Shown in pieces: positions 8,366 to 16,942 of a stretch of DNA of 64,000 bases. The notes under the pieces are model-generated. The model ran no database searches. It had not been told where the DNA came from and worked only from the letters and a program-made list of their open reading frames with translations. The first letter of the stretch is position 1. Each line of letters opens with the position of its first letter. Origin of the DNA: JANMDU01 sp031375105. GTDB lineage: Bacteria; Pseudomonadota; Gammaproteobacteria; Burkholderiales; Burkholderiaceae_C. A program made the position numbers and the translations under genes. The stretch covers positions 37,798 to 101,797 of the forward strand of contig JANMHJ010000040.1 in assembly GCA_031375105.1 (NCBI GenBank), read 5' to 3'.

Positions 8366-9160
8366 GTGAATTCAGCCGCTTGGTTTTGGGTGCTAGCCGC
8401 CGTGGCCTTGGTGGCGTATGCCCTGCCTGCGCTGATGAAAGCGCCTAAGCCGCAGGCTGTGGCCAGTAGCTTGGCTGTGGCTTGGGGTGCGCACGGCTTG
8501 GTGCTGGGGGTGGCTTTGTTTTCCGGGCGTTTTGGCTTTGGGCCAGCGCTCTCGGTGATGGCCTGGCTGGTGCTCACGGTGTATGCCGTGGAAAGCCGCC
8601 TCTATCCGCAAATGCAAAGCCGCCGGGCTTTGGCAGCGCTGGGCGGCTTGGCTTTGCTGATCGGGCTTGTGTTTCCAGGCGCTTCTCTTGATGCAAAGAC
8701 TTCGATCTGGCTGCCTTTGCATGGTGCGTTTGGCGTGGCAGCGTATGGTTTGCTGGCTGTGGCCACGGTGCATGCTTGGCTGATGCGTCGCGCGGAGGAG
8801 CACATGCGTTCAGCGCAAGGCGCGGCGGATGCCGGCGTGGGCTTGCCCTTGATGACACTGGAGCGCTTGATGCTTGGCTTTGTTTTTGCAGCATTTGTGT
8901 TGCTCACGGGCACGCTGCTTGCGGGGTGGCTGTTTGGCGAGGATTTGTATGGCCCGGGCAAAGCTTGGTCGTGGAATCACAAAACGATTTTTTCTGTACT
9001 GGCTTGGGGCGTGATGGCAGCGCTGCTTGTGGGGCGCTGGCAATGGGGCTGGCGCGGCAAGCGGGCGGCACGCTTTGTTTATGGAAGCGCCTTGCTTTTG
9101 TTGCTGGCTTATGTGGGCTCACGCTTCGTGCTAGAAGTTTTCCTCCAACGCACGGTTTGA
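8366..9160 (+). CDS. CcsA/YpjD-like cytochrome c assembly family membrane protein
   Basis: Polytopic inner-membrane protein of 264 residues with about eight hydrophobic helices, belonging to the cytochrome c assembly (CcsA/HemX-like) family. Family features are the histidine in LPLHGAFGVAAYGLL near residue 118 and the heme-handling motif GKAWSWNHKTIFSVLAWG near 200-217. The start codon is GTG at 8366. It is divergent from ffh and is followed by a PP0621-family gene. A role in heme handling or membrane assembly is inferred from the family only. Confidence 0.87.
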   Translation: MNSAAWFWVLAAVALVAYALPALMKAPKPQAVASSLAVAWGAHGLVLGVALFSGRFGFGPALSVMAWLVLTVYAVESRLYPQMQSRRALAALGGLALLIGLVFPGASLDAKTSIWLPLHGAFGVAAYGLLAVATVHAWLMRRAEEHMRSAQGAADAGVGLPLMTLERLMLGFVFAAFVLLTGTLLAGWLFGEDLYGPGKAWSWNHKTIFSVLAWGVMAALLVGRWQWGWRGKRAARFVYGSALLLLLAYVGSRFVLEVFLQRTV

Positions 9161-9184
9161 TACCTCGTTTTTGAAAGATTCCGT

Positions 9185-9427
9185 TTGAAATACGCTGTTG
9201 TTATTTTGGTTGTGCTGCTGGGCGTATGGTTGTGGCGCAAGAATCGCGCGGATGACCGGCGAGAAGCTGTCAAACCGCCCGCGCGCAAGGATTCGGTGCA
9301 GCCCAGTCAACCGCAGATCATGCTCAGTTGCGCAGTCTGTGGTGTGCATTTCCCAGAGAGCGACGCTATTGTGGGCAAGAAGAATCATTACTGTAGCCTT
9401 GCGCATCGCAAGCAGCGAGAGCCTTGA
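9185..9427 (+). CDS. PP0621-family small membrane-anchored protein
   Basis: An 80-residue protein with an N-terminal membrane anchor (KYAVVILVVLLGVWLWRKNR), a linker, and a C-terminal zinc-ribbon-like part with CAVCGVHFPESDA and HYCSLAHRKQ (two cysteines plus a C..H pair). The start codon is TTG. Its stop codon TGA overlaps the ATG of the following histidine kinase gene, so the two are probably translated together. Function is unknown, but small proteins of this kind regularly precede pilS-type kinase genes. Confidence 0.82.
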   Translation: MKYAVVILVVLLGVWLWRKNRADDRREAVKPPARKDSVQPSQPQIMLSCAVCGVHFPESDAIVGKKNHYCSLAHRKQREP

Positions 9428-11190
9428 TGCAAGAAGGTCAAAGTCGCTTCAGTGCGCTGATGGATGTCAATGCCGTAGCCTCGCGTGAATTGGATTTAAC
9501 CGACCGCGAGAGTGGCTTGCCTCGCTTGTGGCGCGGTTTCATGGCCGCGCGTATTTTGGTGGCGGGTGTGTTGTTGCTGCTGCTTTTGTATCTGCGTGCG
9601 ATGGGTCAACCACCTCAGAGCTTGGCGTTGGTGGTTTGTTTGGCCTATCTGGCGTTGACGGTATGGGTACGCGTGTTGGGACGGCCTACGTTGCCAGGTG
9701 CTCGCTTTGATCCTCAATGGCTGGTGACGGTGGGTGTGGATGTGTTGGTGTTTGGTTTGCTGCTGTATTTACAAGTGGGCACGATCAATTACACACCTTT
9801 GTTTGCTTTGCCGGTGCTGCTGGCCGCAGTGCTTGGCCCCTTGCTGCTGGCGCTGGGCACGGCGGCAGCAGTCACAGTGGCTTTGCTGCTAGATGCGCTT
9901 CAATACACCTTGGCAGGCACGCCGGATGCGTCAGGCCGTTATGTGCAGGCAGCCATCACAGGGATGGGGCTTTTTGTCGTGGCCTATCTGACCAACCAAC
10001 TGGCCACACGGCTCGTGCGCCAAGAGCGTGTGGCGCGCGGCAGTGAGATGGCGGCGCGTGCGCAAATTCAGGTGAATCAATTGGTGATTGACAATTTGGG
10101 CGATGGTGTGCTTGTGATCGATGCCAATGGCGTGGTGCATGCGGCCAATCCGGCAGCGCGAGAGATGCTGGGCGCAGGCCCGGTGCCCGATGTGAGTTTG
10201 GCCAAGCCTCCCTTCGTGTTGGCGGGGCGCAGTGCGTGGCAGGGCTTGGCTGATTTGGCTGCGCGCAGCTTGAGTGAGCAACAAGCGCTGAGTCGCGATG
10301 TGGCTGTGAACGATGGGCACAACAGTCAGCGCCAGTTGCATGTGAAGACCTATTTATCGATCTTGCCAGATGCGCCAACGCAGGGCAATCTGTGCGTGAT
10401 GTTCATGGAGGATCTGCGCGAGATGGAGGCGCGTGTGCGCACCGAGAAACTGGCGGCTATGGGGCGCATGTCGGCTGCGGTGGCGCATGAAATCCGCAAT
10501 CCGCTGTCTGCCATCGCTCAGGCCAATGCCTTGCTGGCTGAAGAAATCACACAGCCCCAGCAGCAAAGCTTGGTGCGCATGGTGGCGCAGAATGTGCAGC
10601 GTTTGAATCGCGTTGTGGAAGATGTGCTGGATGTTGCGCGCGCTCAAAGTGGTGCGCGGCACGCCGTTGTGCTGCATGATGCCTCACGTTTTATCAGCCA
10701 GGTGTGCACTGATTGGGCGGGGCAGAATAATGCACAAAAAGTGCTTCTTCCCCCTATAGAATATGCGCAGAGTGCTATCGAATTCGAAGCAGATCATTTG
10801 CGCCGTGTGCTCGTCAATCTCCTAGACAACGCGCTGCGGCATGCAAGCAGGCATGCCAGTGCAATTCAAGTGACTTTCCAGCCAGACCGTACGACCCCAG
10901 GCGGTTGGAAGCTGAGTGTTTGGAGCGATGGCGCACCGATTGAGCAGAGTGTGCAGAGGCATTTGTTTGAGCCCTTCTTTAGTTCGCAAAGTAGATCCAG
11001 CGGCTTGGGCTTGTATATCTGCCGCGAGTTGTGCATGCGCCATGGTGCCACCATAGGCTACCAGCGCAGTCTGCGGCAGCAGCCGGGACGCTCTGCTGCG
11101 CAAGAGGGCAATGATTTTCAGGTGCAGATGCGCCAGAGCCTAGAGGTCACCCAACCGATGCCTTTGATGCCCATGGCATCGCGCGGCTGA
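9427..11190 (+). CDS. pilS: PilS-like sensor histidine kinase
   Basis: Membrane sensor kinase of 587 residues, likely partner of the PilR-like regulator at 11218 (type IV pilus regulation in pseudomonads). About six N-terminal helices occupy residues 35-190, followed by a PAS-like region (DNLGDGVLVIDANGVVHAAN), the phosphoacceptor H-box VAHEIRNPLSAIAQANALL near 352, the N-box RRVLVNLLDNALRH near 460, and the G-box SGLGLYICREL near 525. Start ATG 9427 overlaps the previous stop. Residues about 436-453, between H- and N-box, are encoded by an antisense copy of the dispersed repeat. No pil structural genes are in the window. Confidence 0.88.
   Translation: MQEGQSRFSALMDVNAVASRELDLTDRESGLPRLWRGFMAARILVAGVLLLLLLYLRAMGQPPQSLALVVCLAYLALTVWVRVLGRPTLPGARFDPQWLVTVGVDVLVFGLLLYLQVGTINYTPLFALPVLLAAVLGPLLLALGTAAAVTVALLLDALQYTLAGTPDASGRYVQAAITGMGLFVVAYLTNQLATRLVRQERVARGSEMAARAQIQVNQLVIDNLGDGVLVIDANGVVHAANPAAREMLGAGPVPDVSLAKPPFVLAGRSAWQGLADLAARSLSEQQALSRDVAVNDGHNSQRQLHVKTYLSILPDAPTQGNLCVMFMEDLREMEARVRTEKLAAMGRMSAAVAHEIRNPLSAIAQANALLAEEITQPQQQSLVRMVAQNVQRLNRVVEDVLDVARAQSGARHAVVLHDASRFISQVCTDWAGQNNAQKVLLPPIEYAQSAIEFEADHLRRVLVNLLDNALRHASRHASAIQVTFQPDRTTPGGWKLSVWSDGAPIEQSVQRHLFEPFFSSQSRSSGLGLYICRELCMRHGATIGYQRSLRQQPGRSAAQEGNDFQVQMRQSLEVTQPMPLMPMASRG
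10733..10786 (-). repeat. Dispersed 65-bp repeat, antisense copy inside pilS-like gene
   Basis: On the minus strand it reads TTCGATAGCACTCTGCGCA, then TTCTATAGGGGGAAGAAGCA and TTTTT, a near-full match to the consensus. The gene reads it in the opposite direction as the linker LLPPIEYAQSAIEFEA. Confidence 0.7.
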
Positions 11191-11217
11191 TCACTTCGCT
11201 CAGCCTACAATCTGCGC

Positions 11218-12723
11218 ATGCTTTCTCCTCTTGATCCTTCAGCTTCTTTTCGCGGTACGCCGAGCGTGCTGGTGATTGACGACGAGCCGGATCTGCGCAC
11301 CTTATATGAGCTGAGTCTGACGCGCGAGGGCTACGAGGTGGTCACAGCCGGCAGTGTGGCGCAATCGCTGGCTGCGCTTCATCAGCGGCAGTTCCATGCG
11401 GTTGTCTCGGATATGCAATTGCCCGATGGCTTAGGTTTAGAGGTCTTAAAGTTTTTAGCGCAAACGCAACGCAATGAACGTTGCGTGGTTATCACGGCGC
11501 ACGGCTCGGCAGAAAATGCGGTGGAAGCACTGAAAGCGGGTGCGTTTGATTACTTGAGCAAGCCCGTGGATTTGAAGCAGTTTCGCTCGGTGGTGGCGCA
11601 AGCTGTGCGCCTGAGCCAAAGTTTGCCTCGTGAGCCTGTAGGTGCTTCGACCAGCTCAATCAGTGTGCCCAACGCGCCTCAGACCGAAGCCGTTGAGCGT
11701 CCCGGGGCAGCCGAGCAAGCGCTGGCGGCGATTGTGGGTATCTCAGAAGTCATGAGCCATTTGCGCGCTCGCATCACCAAGGTGGCGCGTAGCATGGCAC
11801 CTGTGTTGGTGCATGGCGAATCAGGCACAGGCAAAGAGCTGGTGGCTCGTGCGATCCATGCATGTAGTCACCGCAGCGAAGGCCCTTTCGTGGCGGTCAA
11901 TTGCAGCGCCATTCCAGAGAACTTGCTGGAAGCGGAATTTTTTGGCGTACGCAAGGGCGCTTTCACTGGCGCTAGCGCAGACCGTGAGGGCTTTTTTCAG
12001 GCTGCACATGGCGGCACTTTGTTTTTGGATGAGATGGGCGATCTTCCGCAAGCCATGCAGGCCAAATTGCTGCGTGCGATTCAGGAGCGCAGCATACGAT
12101 TGCTGGGTGATACCCAGGAGCAGTCGGTCAATGTGCGTATCGTGAGTGCAACGCACCGCGATTTAGCTGCTGCTGTGGCTGCAGGGCAGTTTCGCCAAGA
12201 TTTGTATTACCGCATCAATGTGATTGACATGGCCTTGCCACCCCTGCGTCAGCGCTTGGAAGATTTGCCAGTGCTGGTCGATTGCCTGTTGCGGCGAATT
12301 GCCAGCGAGTCGGGGCAAGCCGTGCCAGCAGTCTCGCCACAATTACTTGCGCATTTGAGCGGGCTGGCATTGCCTGGCAATGTGCGCGAGCTCGAAAATT
12401 TGCTGCACCGAGCGGTGGCACTCTCGGACGGTCAGCATCTGACTTTGGACGATACGCAGCATCCGCTGACCGCTGTGGCAACGACACTAGCACCCGCACC
12501 AGCATCGCGTGAAATGTCAACCAAAGAAGCAGAGGCAGAAAGCGTTTTGCCACGCGATCTTCAGGCTCATTTGGACGAACAAGAGCGGCAAATCCTGATC
12601 AAAGCCTTGAAAGACACAGGCTTCAACCGAACTGCCACTGCCGCCAGACTGAGCATGAGCTTGCGGCAAATCCGCTACCGCATGGCGCGCTTGGGGATTG
12701 AAGCCGATGATGACAAGGCCTGA
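11218..12723 (+). CDS. pilR: PilR-like sigma-54-dependent response regulator
   Basis: NtrC-family activator of 501 residues. The receiver domain (about 15-130) has VLVIDDEPD, phosphoacceptor aspartate in VVSDMQLPDG, and FDYLSKPVD. The AAA+ domain has Walker A HGESGTGKELVARAIH near 200, the sigma-54 contact loop KGAFTGAS, Walker B GTLFLDEMGDL, and arginine finger region FRQDLYYRINV. The C-terminal Fis-type helix-turn-helix is FNRTATAARLSMSLRQIRYR. The usual W in WPGNVRELEN is replaced (ALPGNVRELEN). It starts 27 bp after the kinase and overlaps the start of ampD, so the three are probably one operon. Confidence 0.93.
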   Translation: MLSPLDPSASFRGTPSVLVIDDEPDLRTLYELSLTREGYEVVTAGSVAQSLAALHQRQFHAVVSDMQLPDGLGLEVLKFLAQTQRNERCVVITAHGSAENAVEALKAGAFDYLSKPVDLKQFRSVVAQAVRLSQSLPREPVGASTSSISVPNAPQTEAVERPGAAEQALAAIVGISEVMSHLRARITKVARSMAPVLVHGESGTGKELVARAIHACSHRSEGPFVAVNCSAIPENLLEAEFFGVRKGAFTGASADREGFFQAAHGGTLFLDEMGDLPQAMQAKLLRAIQERSIRLLGDTQEQSVNVRIVSATHRDLAAAVAAGQFRQDLYYRINVIDMALPPLRQRLEDLPVLVDCLLRRIASESGQAVPAVSPQLLAHLSGLALPGNVRELENLLHRAVALSDGQHLTLDDTQHPLTAVATTLAPAPASREMSTKEAEAESVLPRDLQAHLDEQERQILIKALKDTGFNRTATAARLSMSLRQIRYRMARLGIEADDDKA

Positions 12724-13303
12724 ACACGCAAAGCTTTGGCATGCGGGCTGGTGCAGTGCAGCCAAACGGTTGGATTCTCCCAATTTTGGCCCTAGGCCCG
12801 TGGGCGGGCCGATTGATTTGATTGTTTTGCATTCCATCAGCTTGCCACCTGGGCGTTATGGTGGTCAAGAAGTGCAGGCTTTGTTTACCAATCAGCTGGA
12901 CTGGGATGCCCACCCCTATTTTCAAAGCATCCGTGGCGCGACGGTCTCCTCGCACTTTTACATTCGACGCGATGGCCAGCTCTGGCAATTCGTCAGTGTT
13001 CAGGATCGCGCTTGGCACGCGGGCCGCTCAAGTTTTCGAGGGCGCGAGAACTGCAACGACTTCTCTATTGGCATCGAATTAGAAGGGCTGGAAGGCCAGC
13101 TGTTTGAGTCGGCTCAGTATTTTCAGTTGGCTGCGCTATGCCAAACCCTGCGCTCTGAGTATCCGATCACGCATATCGCGGGGCATGAGCACATCGCGCC
13201 AGGTCGCAAATTCGATCCAGGCGTGGGCTTTGACTGGCCGCGTTTGATTCAAGATGTGGGGTGGTCGCCTCAGTGTTTTCCCGTGCTATCTTTTTTGAAG
13301 TAA
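12707..13303 (+). CDS. ampD: 1,6-anhydro-N-acetylmuramyl-L-alanine amidase AmpD
   Basis: Cytoplasmic zinc amidase that removes the peptide from anhydro-muropeptides during cell-wall recycling; about 198 residues. Amidase_2 signatures are DLIVLHSISLPPG (zinc histidine), GATVSSHFYIRRDGQLWQFV, RAWHAGRSSFRGRENCND, SIGIELEG, and the zinc histidine and acid pair in IAGHEHIAPGRKFDPGVGFD. The frame opens at TTG 12698, inside pilR; ATG 12707 or 12710 is the likelier start, giving a short overlap with pilR. A weak stem (13297-13303 with 13312-13318) overlaps the stop codon. Confidence 0.93.
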   Translation: MMTRPEHAKLWHAGWCSAAKRLDSPNFGPRPVGGPIDLIVLHSISLPPGRYGGQEVQALFTNQLDWDAHPYFQSIRGATVSSHFYIRRDGQLWQFVSVQDRAWHAGRSSFRGRENCNDFSIGIELEGLEGQLFESAQYFQLAALCQTLRSEYPITHIAGHEHIAPGRKFDPGVGFDWPRLIQDVGWSPQCFPVLSFLK

Positions 13304-13631
13304 CGAACCACTTACTTCTTTCATGTGCCTGCGTCGCACACAGCGCGCAATGAGGCAGACCCAGCATTGACGCGGGCCGCGCTTGAAAAAGCGTCTGTAA
13401 GCCCCATCTGGATTGGGTTTGGCGCGGCAGCAGCAGATGCTGCTTGGGTCGCTGGCCCGATGTGCCTGAAAACTGTGCATTCATGCCCAGCAAAAGCGAG
13501 CCAAAACTGTGCAGGAGCTGCTTTCTGCATACATCAAAAGTACACATGGATGCCCCCGTTGATCAGGGTTTTTGTAGTGTTTTTTTACGTGTTTGTGAGC
13601 CAAGCACACGCACTCGGTCAAAGAGCCCGAT
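13304..13631. other. Intergenic stretch without a recognised gene
   Basis: Both strands have short open frames of 60-130 codons here, but none resembles a family I know, none has a good ribosome binding site, and the plus-strand frame runs on into the antisense of the nrdA start. It leads into the NrdR operators. I see no other structure. Confidence 0.5.
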
Positions 13632-13679
13632 ACACTACCTATAGTGTCTTGCCAAACCAAAAAACACTAGATATAGTGT
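13632..13679 (+). promoter_or_regulatory. Tandem NrdR boxes upstream of nrdA
   Basis: Two 16-bp palindromes, ACACTACCTATAGTGT (13632-13647) and ACACTAGATATAGTGT (13664-13679), match the NrdR box consensus acaCwAtATaTwGtgt. Their starts are 32 bp apart, about three helical turns, the usual spacing. They lie about 110 bp before nrdA, so the ATP/dATP-sensing repressor NrdR should control nrdAB. Confidence 0.92.
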
Positions 13680-13787
13680 CTGACTGTTGCACCCTAGCTT
13701 CAAATTTGATAGCATGTCACATAGTTCAGATACCGAAAAACACTCACTTCGCGACAACATTAATCGAGATCAACTCAAGAGGACGCA

Positions 13788-16754
13788 ATGCAGACGACCA
13801 CCCTTCAATCCGGCTCCAGTGTTTCTTACCTTGCAGGCGACGTGCCTGCCGCTCAGGCTGCGACCTCGCAGGCCGCCAGCAACCCTTACAGCAGCTACCA
13901 AATCATCCGCCGTAATGGTTCGGTAGTGCCATTCGAGCCCAGCAAAATTGCTGTGGCCATGATGAAAGCTTTCTTGGCAGTGCATGGCACACAAGGCGCA
14001 GCTTCGGCCAGCGTGCGCGAGGCGGTTGATTCGCTGACCAGCAATGTGGTGCGCGCTCTGATGCGCTCGCGCCCAGGTGGAGGCACCTTCCATATCGAAG
14101 ATGTGCAAGATCAAGTTGAATTGGGCTTGATGCGCGGTGAGCACCTAGAAGTGGCTCGCTCCTATGTGCTTTATCGTGAGCGTCGCGCACAAGAGCGCGC
14201 CAAAGCACCTGCAACAGCCGTTGTGACCACGCCCACCTTGCACGTTGTCGATGGAGGCAAACGCGTGCCTTTGGATATGGCTCAACTGCAAGGTTTGATT
14301 GAATCGTCGTGTGCCAACCTGAGCAAAGATGTCAGCCCTGCACCTATTCTTGCGGAAACTCTGCGCAATCTGTATGACGGTGTTCCAGTGGATGAGGTCT
14401 ACAAAGCCTCGATCCTCGCCGCTCGCACGATGATCGAGAAAGAGCCCGACTACACCTATGCCACATCGCGCCTTCTCCTGCACACGATCCGCAAGGAAAT
14501 CTTGGGCAAGGAAACCACACAAGCTGAAATGGCCGTGGAATATTTGGAATATTTCCCTCACTTCATTCACAAGGGTGTGAAGAACGAATTGCTCGATGAA
14601 AAGCTGGAGCAGTTTGATCTCAAGCGCTTGGCCGCAGCCTTGAAGCCCGAGCGTGATTTGCAATTTGATTACCTCGGCCTGCAAACCTTGTATGACCGCT
14701 ACTTCCTGCACGTGCGCAAAACCCGCATCGAAATGCCTCAGGCCTTCTTCATGCGCGTGGCTATGGGCTTGTCGCTCAATGAGATTGACCGCGAAGCCCG
14801 TGCAATAGAGTTTTATGAAGTCCTCTCATCATTTGACTTCATGAGCAGCACGCCCACCTTGTTCAACAGCGGCACACTTCGCTCGCAGCTGTCTTCGTGC
14901 TATCTCACCACCGTGCCAGATCACTTAGATGGCATCTACGAATCCATCAAAGAAAACGCGCTGCTCTCCAAATTTGCAGGCGGCTTGGGCAACGACTGGA
15001 CGCGCGTACGTGCCATGGGTTCTCATATCAAAGGCACCAATGGCGAATCACAGGGTGTGGTGCCTTTCCTCAAGGTGGTCAACGACACGGCCGTGGCTGT
15101 GAACCAAGGCGGCAAACGTAAGGGCGCGGTTTGCGCTTATCTAGAAACCTGGCACTTGGATATAGAAGAGTTCTTGGAACTGCGCAAAAACACCGGTGAT
15201 GATCGCCGCCGCACGCACGACATGAACAGCGCCAACTGGATCCCCGATCTCTTCATGCGTCGCGTCATGGAAAAGGGCACCTGGACGCTTTTCTCGCCCC
15301 ATGATGCGCCTGATCTGCATGATCTGTTTGGTTCGGCGTTCGAGAAAGCCTATGTGGCTTATGAGAAAAAAGCGGCAGAAGGCAGCCTCAAGCTGCATAA
15401 AACTGTGTCTGCCCCTGATCTGTGGCGCAAGATGCTCACCATGCTCTTTGAAACTGGCCACCCTTGGATCACCTACAAAGATGCTTGTAATGTGCGTTCA
15501 CCTCAGCAGCATGTGGGTGTGGTTCACTCCTCTAACCTGTGCACCGAGATCACACTTAACACGTCAGATACCGAAACAGCTGTGTGTAACCTCGGCTCAG
15601 TCAATCTCGTGCAGCATTTGAAAGACGGCGCGAACGGCAAAGAGCTGGATCGCGTCAAGCTGCAAAAAACTATCACGACCGCGATGCGCATGCTAGACAA
15701 CGTGATCGATATCAATTACTACGCCGTGAAAAAAGCGCGTGACTCCAATATGCGTCACCGTCCTGTGGGCTTGGGGCTGATGTCGTTTCAAGACTGCCTC
15801 TATGAGCTGCGTACACCCTATGGCTCGGATGCGGCGGTGAAATTTGCCGATGAATCCATGGAAGCGATTTGCTACTACGCCTACTGGGCCTCCTCCGAGT
15901 TGGCCAAAGAGCGCGGCAAGTACACCAGCTACAAAGGCTCGCTCTGGGATCGCGGCATTCTGCCTTTAGACACACTGGACATGCTCGCTAAAGAGCGCGG
16001 TGGTTATGTGGAAGTTGATCGCTCTAGCACGATGGACTGGGATGCTCTTCGCAAAAAGATCGCGCAAGATGGCATGAGAAATTCCAACTGCGTGGCGATT
16101 GCGCCAACTGCCACGATCTCCAACATCATCGGTGTGGACGCTTGCATTGAGCCTTGCTTTGGCAACCTCTCCGTGAAGTCCAACCTGTCGGGCGAGTTCA
16201 CCATCATCAACCACTACCTCGTGCGTGATTTGAAGCGCTTAGGCTTGTGGGACGATGTGATGGTGGTGGATTTGAAGCATTACGATGGTTCGCTGCGCCC
16301 GATTGATCGCGTGCCGCAAGATATCAAAGCTTTGTATGCCACGGCTTTTGAAGTCGACACCACTTGGGTAATCGAGGCAGCAGCCCGTCGCCAGAAATGG
16401 ATTGATCAGGCGCAGTCGCTCAACATCTATATGGCAGGCGCTTCCGGTAAAAAGCTCGATGACACCTACAAGCTGGCTTGGTTGCGTGGCCTCAAGACCA
16501 CCTACTATTTGCGCACGGTTGGCGCTACACATGCAGAGAAATCGACCGTCACATCAAGCACGCTCAACTCGGTGGCCTCGGGCGGTGGAGTGGGTGGCTC
16601 GGGTGTGAGGAGTGCTTCCGTGCAAGCGGCCAAGCCGGCAATGAGTGCTTTAGATGCAGCTGCTGCTGCAGCGCAAATGCAGCTGTCTTCTTCGCCAGCA
16701 ACCGACATCAAGTTCTGCGGTGTGGATGACCCCACCTGCGAATCTTGCCAATAA
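13788..16754 (+). CDS. nrdA: Class Ia ribonucleoside-diphosphate reductase, alpha subunit
   Basis: Large subunit reducing ribonucleoside diphosphates to deoxy forms; 988 residues. Two ATP-cone domains occupy about 36-130 (IRRNGSVVPFEPSKIAVAMM) and 142-235 (VVDGGKRVPLDMAQLQGLIE). The catalytic barrel has SCYLTTVPDHLDGIY, the active-site cluster NLCTEITLNT and CNLGSVNL, and GNLSVKSNLSGEF. The C-terminus CGVDDPTCESCQ holds the redox-shuttle cysteines. It is longer than the E. coli enzyme (761 residues) because of the second ATP cone and a variable Ala/Ser/Gly-rich stretch before the tail. It is followed by nrdB and controlled by the NrdR boxes. Confidence 0.96.
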   Translation: MQTTTLQSGSSVSYLAGDVPAAQAATSQAASNPYSSYQIIRRNGSVVPFEPSKIAVAMMKAFLAVHGTQGAASASVREAVDSLTSNVVRALMRSRPGGGTFHIEDVQDQVELGLMRGEHLEVARSYVLYRERRAQERAKAPATAVVTTPTLHVVDGGKRVPLDMAQLQGLIESSCANLSKDVSPAPILAETLRNLYDGVPVDEVYKASILAARTMIEKEPDYTYATSRLLLHTIRKEILGKETTQAEMAVEYLEYFPHFIHKGVKNELLDEKLEQFDLKRLAAALKPERDLQFDYLGLQTLYDRYFLHVRKTRIEMPQAFFMRVAMGLSLNEIDREARAIEFYEVLSSFDFMSSTPTLFNSGTLRSQLSSCYLTTVPDHLDGIYESIKENALLSKFAGGLGNDWTRVRAMGSHIKGTNGESQGVVPFLKVVNDTAVAVNQGGKRKGAVCAYLETWHLDIEEFLELRKNTGDDRRRTHDMNSANWIPDLFMRRVMEKGTWTLFSPHDAPDLHDLFGSAFEKAYVAYEKKAAEGSLKLHKTVSAPDLWRKMLTMLFETGHPWITYKDACNVRSPQQHVGVVHSSNLCTEITLNTSDTETAVCNLGSVNLVQHLKDGANGKELDRVKLQKTITTAMRMLDNVIDINYYAVKKARDSNMRHRPVGLGLMSFQDCLYELRTPYGSDAAVKFADESMEAICYYAYWASSELAKERGKYTSYKGSLWDRGILPLDTLDMLAKERGGYVEVDRSSTMDWDALRKKIAQDGMRNSNCVAIAPTATISNIIGVDACIEPCFGNLSVKSNLSGEFTIINHYLVRDLKRLGLWDDVMVVDLKHYDGSLRPIDRVPQDIKALYATAFEVDTTWVIEAAARRQKWIDQAQSLNIYMAGASGKKLDDTYKLAWLRGLKTTYYLRTVGATHAEKSTVTSSTLNSVASGGGVGGSGVRSASVQAAKPAMSALDAAAAAAQMQLSSSPATDIKFCGVDDPTCESCQ

Positions 16755-16942
16755 AAACAGATGTCGCTTTGTGCTTTGTTTTCCGTGAGCTACTGATTTC
16801 ATAGCAATCGGTGGTGCGCGAAAGCAAAGCTGTGATTTCAAAGCGATGTAATTCAGCAACACAAAATCGAGTTCAGATGTCGCAAGACTTGCAAGAAATT
16901 TGCATTTGCATTCATCTGCTCTCATAATCGGAGCATTCACTT

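Noticed and set aside
13325..13915. 196-codon plus-strand frame before nrdA
   Set aside because: It spans the NrdR operators and the nrdA start region, lacks a ribosome site and resembles no family.
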